Below, in pieces: positions 51,830-59,831 of a stretch of 64,000 nt of DNA. The notes under the pieces were generated by a model. The model saw nothing but the letters and a program-made list of their open reading frames with translations, was not told where the DNA came from and searched no databases. Position 1 is the first letter of the stretch. Each line of letters begins with the position of its first letter. Source of the DNA: Lacunisphaera sp. (lineage in GTDB: Bacteria > Verrucomicrobiota > Verrucomicrobiia > Opitutales > Opitutaceae); contig SIBQ01000010.1 of assembly GCA_009695095.1 (NCBI GenBank), positions 1-64,000 on the forward strand. Direction: 5' to 3'. Made by a program: the position numbers and the translations under genes.

Positions 51830-53338
51830 TCAGAATTTGTGTGCGCCGTGCGCGCCAAGCAAAAATTCCATCTGGAACCAGAGGGAGTGCTCGTCACCAA
51901 ACAGCTTGCCGTGGTCGTAATTGTATTGTGCCCGGAATTTCGAAAACTCGCTCGGATAAAAAGTCAGGACAGGAGAAACGCGGTGGCGTTCCCCACGAAA
52001 TACATCGCTGGCATCGAACGTCGCAGAGTTTCCGCTGGCATATTCGGCGCGCAGCCCGGCCACCCAGCGCGGGCGGAACCCCCACAACACTTGAGAATAG
52101 AAGCCGCGATCCTTCAAAAGCTCCCCTGGCAGCGGCCTCATCGCGCTGGAGTCGGCGCCCGCTTCGAAGTGTCGAATGAGAATTTCGGTCTGCCAGGTGG
52201 CGAAGGGGAAACCACCTTTGGCATTGGCCGGCTTCCACTTCCAATAAACATCCGCTCCGTAAACCTGAGTGCGGCTGTGCAAGCCCGTTTCGTTCGGACC
52301 GAATGCCGCCGACAGGCCCGCAAGCAGTGTTTGCGTGTCACTGAGCTCGAACGATGAAACCACGCGTGGCACGTAAACCAAATCCTGCAATCCGCGGGCG
52401 GTGCGGTCAAAAGTGGCGCGCCCCGCAAAGCGATTCACCCCCGCCCCATCAGGCTCGCCGGCGTTGCGAAAACTGAACGCCGTGCCGCCCTGACCATCCA
52501 AGACGCCCAAAATCAGTTCGGTGTAGAATGGCGTGGGTGCCAGCCAGGAGAGCTGCGCCGTGATGCTCCGCAAGCCGTCCGGCCCAAAAGCGCGATTCAG
52601 AACGATCGGTTGATCGACAAACGCCCATTGATGCGGATGCTGCGGATTGTGACGGCCGAAGGCGGAGAAAAACTGGCCGAGCCTTAACTGAAGATTGGCC
52701 GGCAGCGACGTGGACTGAAGATAGGTTTCCTCCAGTTCAATCTCGGTGGCGTTGTCGTTGTCCAGCTTGAGCACGATGTTGGCGAATCCTTTGAAGTAAG
52801 GATCGATCGCGCCATCCAGAGCGATTTCGGCGTTGCGCAAAGAGAAGCCTCGCTTCGATGGATCGTGATCGCCGAGTTGGAGCACGCCCGCCGGGTCCTG
52901 TGCCGAAGACCACCCGAAATCCATCTGCGCATCGAAACTGATGTTCATGTATGCTGAGCCCGCGCGGGCCACGGCGACCGGCTGCGACATGGACTGCCCC
53001 AGGACAGGTTGCGCTTGGACCGTGGTGGTTTTTGCTGCCGCGTTGCCGGCAAGTTCAGCGGCCAATTCCTGCTCTAGCCGCTTGTCGCCTTCCGATTTCG
53101 CGACGGGCGTCGATTGCGGTTGAGGGGCGGTGGCAGGTTTCAGCTGACTCAGCTCTTCGAGTTTTCGCGTCAGCGCGTCGATTTGCTGTTGTTGCGCCCG
53201 ATGCGCCTGTTCGAATTTTTCCGTCGTGTCCCGCAACTGCGCCTTCAACTGCTCCACCTCGCTCGCGGGCTGTGCTGGCAGCGAGAGAGAGCTGAGAAAG
53301 AGGGCCGACGACCATCCGATGATCTTGGTGAATTTCAT
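51830..53338 (-). CDS. Outer-membrane beta-barrel protein with N-terminal coiled coil
   Basis: This 502-aa protein has a signal peptide, a coiled coil (VEQLKAQLRDTTEKFEQAHR and QQQIDALTRKLEEL, about residues 28-65), a Pro/Gln linker, then a barrel-like region (SFDAQMDFGWSSAQDPAGVL, NAEIALDGAIDPYFKGFANI, RLGQFFSAFGRHNPQHPHQW) ending in LLGAHGAHKF. The layout is that of trimeric porin-like proteins with a peptidoglycan-reaching coil, and the body resembles the phosphate/zinc-regulated porin-like group. Lying first in a minus-strand set with a metal-binding protein and permease, it may carry the metal across the outer membrane. Confidence 0.78.
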   Translation of the reverse strand: MKFTKIIGWSSALFLSSLSLPAQPASEVEQLKAQLRDTTEKFEQAHRAQQQQIDALTRKLEELSQLKPATAPQPQSTPVAKSEGDKRLEQELAAELAGNAAAKTTTVQAQPVLGQSMSQPVAVARAGSAYMNISFDAQMDFGWSSAQDPAGVLQLGDHDPSKRGFSLRNAEIALDGAIDPYFKGFANIVLKLDNDNATEIELEETYLQSTSLPANLQLRLGQFFSAFGRHNPQHPHQWAFVDQPIVLNRAFGPDGLRSITAQLSWLAPTPFYTELILGVLDGQGGTAFSFRNAGEPDGAGVNRFAGRATFDRTARGLQDLVYVPRVVSSFELSDTQTLLAGLSAAFGPNETGLHSRTQVYGADVYWKWKPANAKGGFPFATWQTEILIRHFEAGADSSAMRPLPGELLKDRGFYSQVLWGFRPRWVAGLRAEYASGNSATFDASDVFRGERHRVSPVLTFYPSEFSKFRAQYNYDHGKLFGDEHSLWFQMEFLLGAHGAHKF

Positions 53339-53594
53339 GGTTTCACCGTGTCAAAGATATGCCTGCATGAACCGGGACCTTCGGAACTGAAGGGCCCGCT
53401 GTCCAGCCGTGCATGTCTCGCTGCTCATTCATCATTGCCGTCATAATAACTCCACGTAGCGCTCCAAGTCTATCATCATTCCACGCAGCTCGCACTTGGC
53501 TTCCGCCTGCCTGCGAGCAGGCTTTCCCCGTCATCCGCCAATTGAACCTGCGATGGAATCAGTGAAGGGGCAGTTTTACCGGATGACCTCAAGC

Positions 53595-53945
53595 ATCATC
53601 GCCCGCCATCAAGACGATCACCTCAAGAACATCGCGTTCCTCATGGGCAAAACCGGCTGTTGGTTCCTGCCCCCGGACTTCGATGTGAACTACCGGTGCA
53701 ACCCTAGCGGCGCGTGGACCGACCGTCACCAGATGACCTTGAACGGTAAACGTGACGGATTCACGCAGGCTGACTTTCTCGCCTGTGCAAAAAACGTCAT
53801 GATGAAACGCGGCCGCGCCGACACAATTCTCGAGGAAGTTCGTTCGGCAGTAACACGATGGCCGAACCACGCCGAACAGGCGCACGTGACGGAATCCTGG
53901 CGCCGGCAAATCCAGGAAAGCCTCCGACTGTCCCTGCCGAAGGGG
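53595..53945 (+). pseudogene. HipA kinase C-terminal fragment
   Basis: In frame are SSIIARHQDDHLKNIAFLMG, KTGCWFLPPDFDVNYRCNPS, GAWTDRHQMTLNGKRDGFTQ and ADFLACAKNVMMKRGRADTI, which match the C-terminal lobe of HipA-family Ser/Thr kinase toxins (N-x-D-D-H-x-K-N active-site loop, HQM-LNGKRD). The N-terminal two-thirds and any hipB gene are absent. Upstream frame to 53496 is not HipA-like. Codons are slightly less GC-rich than the neighbours. It is an inactive relic. Confidence 0.75.
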
Positions 53946-54030
53946 TCGTCAGGGAAAATCACCCACCCCCGTAACCCATGGCGTGTCCTGATCTGCACCC
54001 TCGCCGGGTTGCAAAGCGCAGGTTGACGGT

Positions 54031-54090
54031 TTTGTTTGCCGGGCGACCGGCCCGGACAAACACCGGGCTGGCAGCAGCCAGCAACGGTGC
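54031..54090 (+). repeat. GGACAAACACCGGGC repeat, intergenic copy before the cobW-like gene
   Basis: GGACAAACACCGGGCTGGCA followed by GCAGCCAGCAACGG (54054-54087) is identical over 34 nt to 55675-55708, which is inside the WD40 coding sequence. It is preceded by TTTGTTTGCCGGGC (54031-54044), which can pair with GCCCGGACAAACA, giving a hairpin in the leader of the GTPase gene. Confidence 0.8.
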
Positions 54091-54112
54091 CTTACTAACT
54101 TTCGCTCCTCTG

Positions 54113-55504
54113 ATGACTTCCGCCCCCATCCCCGTCACCGTCCTCACCGGCTTCCTCGGCGCCGGCAAGACCACCCTGCTCAACCGCATCCTGACCGAGC
54201 AGCACGGCAGGAAGATCGCCGTCATCGAGAACGAATTCGGCGAGGTCGGCGTGGACAACCAGCTCGTCATCCAGAGCGACGAGGAGATCTTCGAGATGAA
54301 CAACGGCTGCATCTGCTGCACCGTGCGCGGCGACCTCCTCCGCATCCTCGGCCGCCTCATGAAGCGCAAGGACCGCCTCGACGCCATTCTCATCGAGACC
54401 ACCGGCCTGGCCAACCCCGCGCCCGTCGCCCAGACCTTCTTCACCGACCCGGAGATGAAGGAGCAGTTCGCCCTCGACGCCATCGTCACGCTCGTCGACG
54501 CCAAGCACATCCTCCTCCACCTCGACGACTCGCCCGAGGCCATGAAGCAGGTCGGCTTTGCCGACGTCATCATCCTCAACAAGACCGACCTCGTCACGCC
54601 CGCCGAGCTCGACGCGCTCGAGAAACGCATCCACGGCATCAACGCCGTTGCCAAGATTCATCGCACGCAGAACGCTGACATTCCTATCGCGAAGGTGCTC
54701 AACATCGGCGGCTTCAACCTCGACCGGGCCGTCGAGGTGGATCCGCAGTTCCTCGAGACCGAATATCCCTTCGAGTGGGCCGGCGCCTACGAGCTGGCCG
54801 CCGGCACCTACGAACTCGGCATCGGCGCACATGATCACAGTCACGGGGATCATGAGCATCACCACGAGTGCGCCCCGGGCTGTAATCACAACGAACTGGA
54901 CGTCGTTGTCGCCCCCGTCCGCAGCGCCGCTCAATCCGACCTCGACGCCGCGATCAAGGCCACCGTCCTCGCCTATTCCGACTGGGAGAAAGTCACCCCG
55001 CTGGGCGAGACCATCGCCGCCGACGGCAAGATGCACCGCCTGAAGCTCAAGGACGAGGGCGGCCACTTCCCAGTCAAAATCGAAAGGGCCGGCCACTACG
55101 TGCTCTTCACGGGCCATGACGTGCCCACGCACCTGCATGGCCCCGACGGGAAGATCGTGCGCTACGGCTGGGACCAGGCCTTCCGCCACGTGCACGCGCA
55201 CGACGAGGAGGTTTCCTCGGTCGGCATTTGCGTCGACGGCGAGCTCGACAGCAAGAAGCTCAACGACTGGATCTCGCAGCTGCTCGCGACCAAGGGCGGC
55301 GACATCTTCCGGATGAAGGGCGTGCTGGTCGTCCGGGGCACGAAGAAGCGGCTCGTCTTCCAGGGCGTGCACATGTTTTTAGACGCCAAGTTCGACCGCG
55401 AGTGGAAGGACGGCGAGAACCGCACCAACACCCTCGTGTTCATCGGCAAAAAACTCGACCGCGCCGCCCTGACCGAAGGCTTCAAGGCTTGCTTGACGGA
55501 GTAA
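54113..55504 (+). CDS. CobW/COG0523-family GTPase, candidate zinc metallochaperone
   Basis: This 463-aa G3E GTPase has Walker [17 protein letters not shown] (about residues 10-25), the metal site [15 protein letters not shown] (CxCC), [11 protein letters not shown], and NKTD. A His-rich insertion [13 protein letters not shown] lies near residue 240, followed by a CobW C-terminal domain ending [15 protein letters not shown]. The family supplies zinc to target proteins or acts in cobalamin synthesis. The nearby zinc-type ABC genes and the absence of cobalamin genes favour zinc. I chose the ATG at 54113. It is followed by a WD40 gene. Confidence 0.9.
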   Translation: MTSAPIPVTVLTGFLGAGKTTLLNRILTEQHGRKIAVIENEFGEVGVDNQLVIQSDEEIFEMNNGCICCTVRGDLLRILGRLMKRKDRLDAILIETTGLANPAPVAQTFFTDPEMKEQFALDAIVTLVDAKHILLHLDDSPEAMKQVGFADVIILNKTDLVTPAELDALEKRIHGINAVAKIHRTQNADIPIAKVLNIGGFNLDRAVEVDPQFLETEYPFEWAGAYELAAGTYELGIGAHDHSHGDHEHHHECAPGCNHNELDVVVAPVRSAAQSDLDAAIKATVLAYSDWEKVTPLGETIAADGKMHRLKLKDEGGHFPVKIERAGHYVLFTGHDVPTHLHGPDGKIVRYGWDQAFRHVHAHDEEVSSVGICVDGELDSKKLNDWISQLLATKGGDIFRMKGVLVVRGTKKRLVFQGVHMFLDAKFDREWKDGENRTNTLVFIGKKLDRAALTEGFKACLTE

Positions 55505-55583
55505 CCACAAAGGCACGAAGACTCAAAGAATCTGGCTCGGCACAGATTTGTTTTCATCTCTGTGCCTTTGTGCCTCTTTGGTT
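55504..55583. repeat. ACCACAAAGGCACGAAG-type imperfect inverted repeat
   Basis: The left arm ACCACAAAGGCACGAAGACT (55504-55523) opposes the right arm TGTGCCTTTGTGCCTCTTTG + GTT (55561-55583). It fills the gap between the cobW-like and WD40 genes. Confidence 0.65.
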
Positions 55584-55591
55584 CAAATAAA

Positions 55592-56725
55592 ATGAATTTC
55601 ACCAAGCACTGGGCCGCGACGCTCGACGACTACGCCATTGACCTCGCATGGTCGCCTTTGCCTGACGACGGCGAGGACAAACACCGGGCTGGCAGCAGCC
55701 AGCAACGGCGCGACGGCACGCTTCTCGCTGTCGCCTCCGCCGCGGGCGGCATCACGCTCTACGACGCCGCCACCGGGGCGGTGCAGCACGCGCTCGCGGG
55801 CCACGCGAACGGCGCGAACTGTCTGGCGTGGATGCCAGCGCATTTGAGAACAGAAGACGGAGGACGGAAGACCGACATCCTTGCTACAGGAGGTCAGGAT
55901 GGCTGTGTGCGCTTTTGGGATGCTGCCGCCGGTCAACAAACGGCCGAAGCCAAACTCGGTTCTGCGTGGGTCGAGCATCTGGCCTGGCGGCCAGTTCAGA
56001 GGACAGAAGACGGAGGACTGAAAGCAGAAGCTCTCTTGTTCGCAGCGGCGGGCAAAAAACTTTTCGTCCTCCGGTCCGATGGTACGCTTGCCCATACTTT
56101 TCCCGATGCACCGAAGACGATCTCCGCGCTGGCGATCTCTCCGCCATCTGTCCTCCGTCCTCTGCCCTCTGTGATCGCCGCCGCCTACTTCGGCGGCGTG
56201 TGTCTCTGGGATGCCACGACTTTCGCGGCGCAAAAAGAGCTGCCTTACGGCAACGCCATCCTTGCGCTCACCTCTTCGCCGGATGGCCGCTGGCTCGTCG
56301 CGGGCTGCCACGACAACTCCGTCCACCTCTGGGTGCCCGCCGAGGACCTCGAGCTGCACATGAGCGGCTACGAGACGCGCCTCAAAGAGCTCTCGTTCAG
56401 CCATGACTCGAAGTGGCTGGCCACCGGCGGCGGCAAGGACGTCTGCGTTTGGGACTGCGCCGGAGCCGGCCCCGAGGGCCGTGAGCCGCTGCAGCTCCCG
56501 CAGACCGCCCGCACCACGGCGGTGGCGTTTCAGAACCAGCACAGCCTGCTCGCGACCGGCGACGCCGGCGGTACGTTCACGCTCTGGGCCCCGACCCGAA
56601 AGAACCCGATGGTCGCCGAGGTCAAGATGCCGTCCGTCGCGACGAAATTCGCCTGGAAGCCTGACGACTCGCTGCTCGCTGTCGGAACTGAGAAGGGCGT
56701 GGTTTACGTGTTCAAGACGGCCTGA
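55592..56725 (+). CDS. WD40-repeat protein with repeat-derived insertions
   Basis: This 377-aa cytoplasmic beta-propeller shows six or seven WD-type blades (for example DGTLLAVASAAGGITLYDAA, ATGGQDGCVRFWDA, DGRWLVAGCHDNSVHLWVPA, WLATGGGKDVCVWDC). It is paired with the cobW-like GTPase gene upstream and is likely a protein-binding scaffold for it. Four stretches do not look like propeller sequence: [12 protein letters not shown] near residue 28, RTEDGGRKTD near 87, QRTEDGGLKAEA near 137, and PPSVLRPLPSVI near 187. All four match non-coding repeat words present elsewhere in the window. They sit in loops between strands and keep the frame. Confidence 0.85.
   Translation: MNFTKHWAATLDDYAIDLAWSPLPDDGEDKHRAGSSQQRRDGTLLAVASAAGGITLYDAATGAVQHALAGHANGANCLAWMPAHLRTEDGGRKTDILATGGQDGCVRFWDAAAGQQTAEAKLGSAWVEHLAWRPVQRTEDGGLKAEALLFAAAGKKLFVLRSDGTLAHTFPDAPKTISALAISPPSVLRPLPSVIAAAYFGGVCLWDATTFAAQKELPYGNAILALTSSPDGRWLVAGCHDNSVHLWVPAEDLELHMSGYETRLKELSFSHDSKWLATGGGKDVCVWDCAGAGPEGREPLQLPQTARTTAVAFQNQHSLLATGDAGGTFTLWAPTRKNPMVAEVKMPSVATKFAWKPDDSLLAVGTEKGVVYVFKTA
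55675..55708 (+). repeat. GGACAAACACCGGGC repeat translated in the WD40 gene
   Basis: These 34 nt are identical to the intergenic copy at 54054-54087 and are partly shared with 26066-26099. The copy lies in frame between the first two strands of the propeller. Confidence 0.85.
55850..56164 (+). repeat. ACAGAAGACGGAGGAC words translated in the WD40 gene (two direct, one inverted)
   Basis: ACAGAAGACGGAGGAC is present at 55850-55865 and 56003-56018 (identical 16-mers). Its near reverse complement GTCCTCCGTCCTCTG is at 56150-56164 (one mismatch). The longer form CTGTCCTCCGTCCTCTG (56148-56164) matches 1123-1139 in the OppA signal peptide at 16 of 17 positions. Confidence 0.8.
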
Positions 56726-56780
56726 TCTGGCAAGTCATAGCCTTGACCCAGTGAGGGCGCTCGGCGAGGTTGCCGTCAAC

Positions 56781-58256
56781 ATGTCCGGTGATGTCCAAGC
56801 CACCCTGCCAGCGTCCCGTCCGTCGGTCTTTTTGAGCTATGCTTCCGAGGACCGGGCGGCCGCGCGGGCCTTGCGCAACACCCTGGCGGCGGCGGGTCTG
56901 GAGGTGTGGCTCGACGAAGACGAACTCGGCGGCGGCGAACCCTGGGATACCAAGCTCCGCAACCAGATCCGGACCTGCACCTACTTCATGCCCCTCATCT
57001 CGGCCACGACCGAGGTCCGGCGCGAGGGTTACTTTCGCCGCGAATGGCGCCTCGTTGCCCTGATTTTGTTCGCGGGGTTGTTGCTCCGCGCGGCAGCAGC
57101 CCCACCGCTGCCAATCGTCACCCTACCGGTGCCTTCCGCGCCGGGTGCGATGGGTTCCTCCCTCGCCTTGGGGCCGGACGGCGCCGCCTATCTCTCATGG
57201 CTCGAACCGACCGGCGGCGAAAACTGGGCGATGAAGTTCAGCCGGTTTGACGCCGCGCATCTGACTTGGGGCGAGACCCGCGCCATCGCGCAAGGCGCCG
57301 ACTTTTTTGTCAACTGGGCCGATTTCCCGGTGCTCGCCGTGCAGGCGGACCGGCTGACGGCGGTGTGGTTCGTCAACAATCCCGCCCATCACGCGGCTCC
57401 CGGCCACCACGGTGCCGGCTATCGCGCGGTTTACCGCAGTTCCCTCGACCAAGGCCAAACTTGGAGTCCCGAGCTGCCCATCAGCGACGAGTTTCTCCCG
57501 GTGGAGTTTGTCGCCCTCCAGCCCCTGCGCGACGGCCGCCTGCTGGCCGCGTGGCTCGACGGCCGCGCCCACAACACCGGCAGTGACCGGCAGGCACTAT
57601 ACGCCCGGGTGCTCGGCGCCCCGGGACCCGATATGCTGGTGGACGATCTTGTGTGTGATTGCTGCCAGCTGTCTTTCGTGCCCACGACCGACGGCGGCGC
57701 CCTGCTTGCCTACCGTGGCCGCACCAAGGACGAAGTGCGCGACATGCAACTCGCGCGCTATGATGGAAAGAGCTGGAGCGCTCCTACCACGCTGAATCCC
57801 GATGGCTGGAAAATCGCCGGCTGCCCGGTCAACGGCCCGAAACTGGCTGAGTGTGGCGACCTGATCGGCGCGGTGTGGTTCACGGCAGCAGACAACCAGG
57901 CGCGGGTGCTGGCCCGGGTGTCGGACAACGCGGGCGACTCCTTCAGCCCGGTCGTGCGCGTTGATCTCGGCCGGCCGCAGGGCCGGGTGGATAGCGTCAT
58001 GCTGCCCGACGGCACCTTGGTCATGACCTGGCTCGAGATGTCCGCCCAAGACCACGCATCGCCCGGTGGCATCTATCTTCGCACCCTCTCGCTGGAGGGC
58101 AAACTGTCGAAGCCGCAGATGGTCGCGCCCAGCAGCACCGCCCGGATGAGCGGCTTCCCCCGCATGGTTCTGCTGGGCGGACGGCAACTGCTGCTCACGG
58201 ACACGGTGGACAGCGAACCCTCGCGGCTCCGGGCTCTGCTGCTTGATCTGAAATAA
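56781..58256 (+). CDS. TIR domain fused to a secreted sialidase-like (BNR) protein
   Basis: A single open frame gives 491 aa. Residues 13-95 are the first two-thirds of a TIR domain (SVFLSYASEDRAAARALRNT, GLEVWLDEDELGGGEPWDTK, TCTYFMPLISATTEVRREGY, FRREW). It stops at the point where relatives continue with the last strand and helix. Directly after comes a signal-like hydrophobic stretch VALILFAGLLLRAAAAPPLP and a propeller with Asp-box-type features: SSLDQGQTWSPELPISDEF, MLVDDLVCDCCQLSFVPTTD, WKIAGCPVNGPKLAE and VLARVSDNAGDSFSPVVRVD. Two unrelated proteins seem joined by deletion, yet the frame is intact. The TIR part would be cytoplasmic and the propeller periplasmic if it is made as one protein. 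Confidence 0.72.
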   Translation: MSGDVQATLPASRPSVFLSYASEDRAAARALRNTLAAAGLEVWLDEDELGGGEPWDTKLRNQIRTCTYFMPLISATTEVRREGYFRREWRLVALILFAGLLLRAAAAPPLPIVTLPVPSAPGAMGSSLALGPDGAAYLSWLEPTGGENWAMKFSRFDAAHLTWGETRAIAQGADFFVNWADFPVLAVQADRLTAVWFVNNPAHHAAPGHHGAGYRAVYRSSLDQGQTWSPELPISDEFLPVEFVALQPLRDGRLLAAWLDGRAHNTGSDRQALYARVLGAPGPDMLVDDLVCDCCQLSFVPTTDGGALLAYRGRTKDEVRDMQLARYDGKSWSAPTTLNPDGWKIAGCPVNGPKLAECGDLIGAVWFTAADNQARVLARVSDNAGDSFSPVVRVDLGRPQGRVDSVMLPDGTLVMTWLEMSAQDHASPGGIYLRTLSLEGKLSKPQMVAPSSTARMSGFPRMVLLGGRQLLLTDTVDSEPSRLRALLLDLK

Positions 58257-58336
58257 TTTATGGGCCGGACGGCCCAGAGGGGTGACGCGCGCTTGCAAGT
58301 GCCACTCGATGGCTTTTGCTCAGACGCCATCGCGCC

Positions 58337-59767
58337 ATGCCCGAACCCACTACCCTGCCCGCCCCCAGCCTGTTGATCGCCGTCACCGGTGGCCCGGGTT
58401 CCAGCAAGACGCGGCTGCTGGCGGAACTGGCCGCCGCCCAGATTTCCGCCGGTCAGCGGGTGGAGGGCGTGCTGGCAGTCGCGGGCCAGCGGCAGGCACC
58501 CGATGTCGGCGCGAATGAATACTGGCTCCGGTTGATCGGCACCGAGCAGGAGCTCAGCTGGGCGGTGCGGGACGAGAGCTTGGTCCCGCCGTATTATTTC
58601 GAGCCGGAGACCGAGAAGAAGCTCCGCCTCTGGGCCGACCGGTTGCGCGCCGCGCCGCCCACGCCCCTGCTTGTGCTGGATGAATTCAGCAAATTTGAAG
58701 CGAAGCGCAAGGGCCTGATGCCGCTGTGGCCCACGCTGGTGGCGGCGGGGCCGCATATCGTGGTCATCGCCGTGCGCCAGGGGCTGGTCGCCAGCATCGA
58801 AGAGGTCATCGGCCGGCGTTTCGACCTCTGCATCTCCGCCACCGATCCCGATGCGCTGGCGCAACTGGAGCGCGCCTGTGAGGATTTCGGTGAGTGGACT
58901 CGCCTCGGTCTCTTCGGTGGCGCGGCGGGCGGCCTCGAGATGACCGTCGGCTCCGCCCTGCACGCCGCCAAGATACCCCTGCGCGGGCTGGCGATGTCCT
59001 CGCTGCAGGCGGGGATGATGGTGTTCGCCGGCAGCGGCCTGAGCCAGCCGGGGCGGGTCGTGTGGGTACCGTTCATCTCGGGCGGACTGAAGGCGCTCTC
59101 CCCCGCGGGTAACCGGGTGCGGCCGATGATCGCCATCGTCATGCAGGGGCTGCTGTTCGGCACGTCGGTGCAAGCGTTCGGCTGGAATTTTTTTGCCCTG
59201 GGGCTGGGTGGTGCGCTCATCGGTGTCTGGGCCGCGTTGCAGGGATTTTTTCTGCAATACCTGATGCTGGGTGGCGAAATGATGCGTGCTTACGACACCG
59301 TGATGCTCTGGCTCGCGGACAAGTGGCACATCACCGCGCCCGGTCTGCCGTGGCTCGTCGGCGGTTGGGCCGCATTGCACGCGCTGGTTGCCGCCAGCGT
59401 CACAGTAACCGCGTGGCGGCTCAAGTCGCCGCCGGCGGCGTTGCACAACATCATTGCCAGGGAAAACATCCCGTCCGCGGCTTCCACCGGGCCGACCCGC
59501 ACCGGCTGGCGACGGCTGCGTGAATTTGGCCACTGGCAGTTCTGGCTGCCGTTGCTGGTGGTCGCGACGATTCTGGCCGTCGGCGGCAGCACCTGGGAAA
59601 CGCTGGCGTGGATGGTGCTGCGGTTTGTGGCGGCCGGCTGTGTCTTGATGGCGGTGGTATCGCTGCTGCGCCCCGCGCGCTGGGCGGAACAACTGCGCAA
59701 GCGCGGCTGGTGGGGGCCGGCCGTGGCCTTTTCGGGGGCAATGCGCCGAAACAGGTCTGGGAAATAG
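58337..59767 (+). CDS. THEP1-like NTPase fused to a polytopic membrane domain
   Basis: This 476-aa protein has an N-terminal nucleotide-binding domain with Walker A IAVTGGPGSSKTRLLAELAA (about residues 14-33) and a Walker B-like PLLVLDEFSKFEAKRKG (about 108-124), as in THEP1 nucleoside-triphosphatases. From about residue 195 on it is a membrane protein: MSSLQAGMMVFAGSGLSQPG, SPAGNRVRPMIAIVMQGLLF, FALGLGGALIGVWAALQGFF and two helices at the C-terminus (FWLPLLVVATILAVGG). The middle resembles energy-coupling-factor S components only in a general way. I do not know the function. Confidence 0.6.
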   Translation: MPEPTTLPAPSLLIAVTGGPGSSKTRLLAELAAAQISAGQRVEGVLAVAGQRQAPDVGANEYWLRLIGTEQELSWAVRDESLVPPYYFEPETEKKLRLWADRLRAAPPTPLLVLDEFSKFEAKRKGLMPLWPTLVAAGPHIVVIAVRQGLVASIEEVIGRRFDLCISATDPDALAQLERACEDFGEWTRLGLFGGAAGGLEMTVGSALHAAKIPLRGLAMSSLQAGMMVFAGSGLSQPGRVVWVPFISGGLKALSPAGNRVRPMIAIVMQGLLFGTSVQAFGWNFFALGLGGALIGVWAALQGFFLQYLMLGGEMMRAYDTVMLWLADKWHITAPGLPWLVGGWAALHALVAASVTVTAWRLKSPPAALHNIIARENIPSAASTGPTRTGWRRLREFGHWQFWLPLLVVATILAVGGSTWETLAWMVLRFVAAGCVLMAVVSLLRPARWAEQLRKRGWWGPAVAFSGAMRRNRSGK

Positions 59768-59831
59768 CCGGATCATTAACGATGCGGGGCCGGTGAAGAC
59801 CCCGCTTGGCGTGAGTGACTTTACCCGGCGA

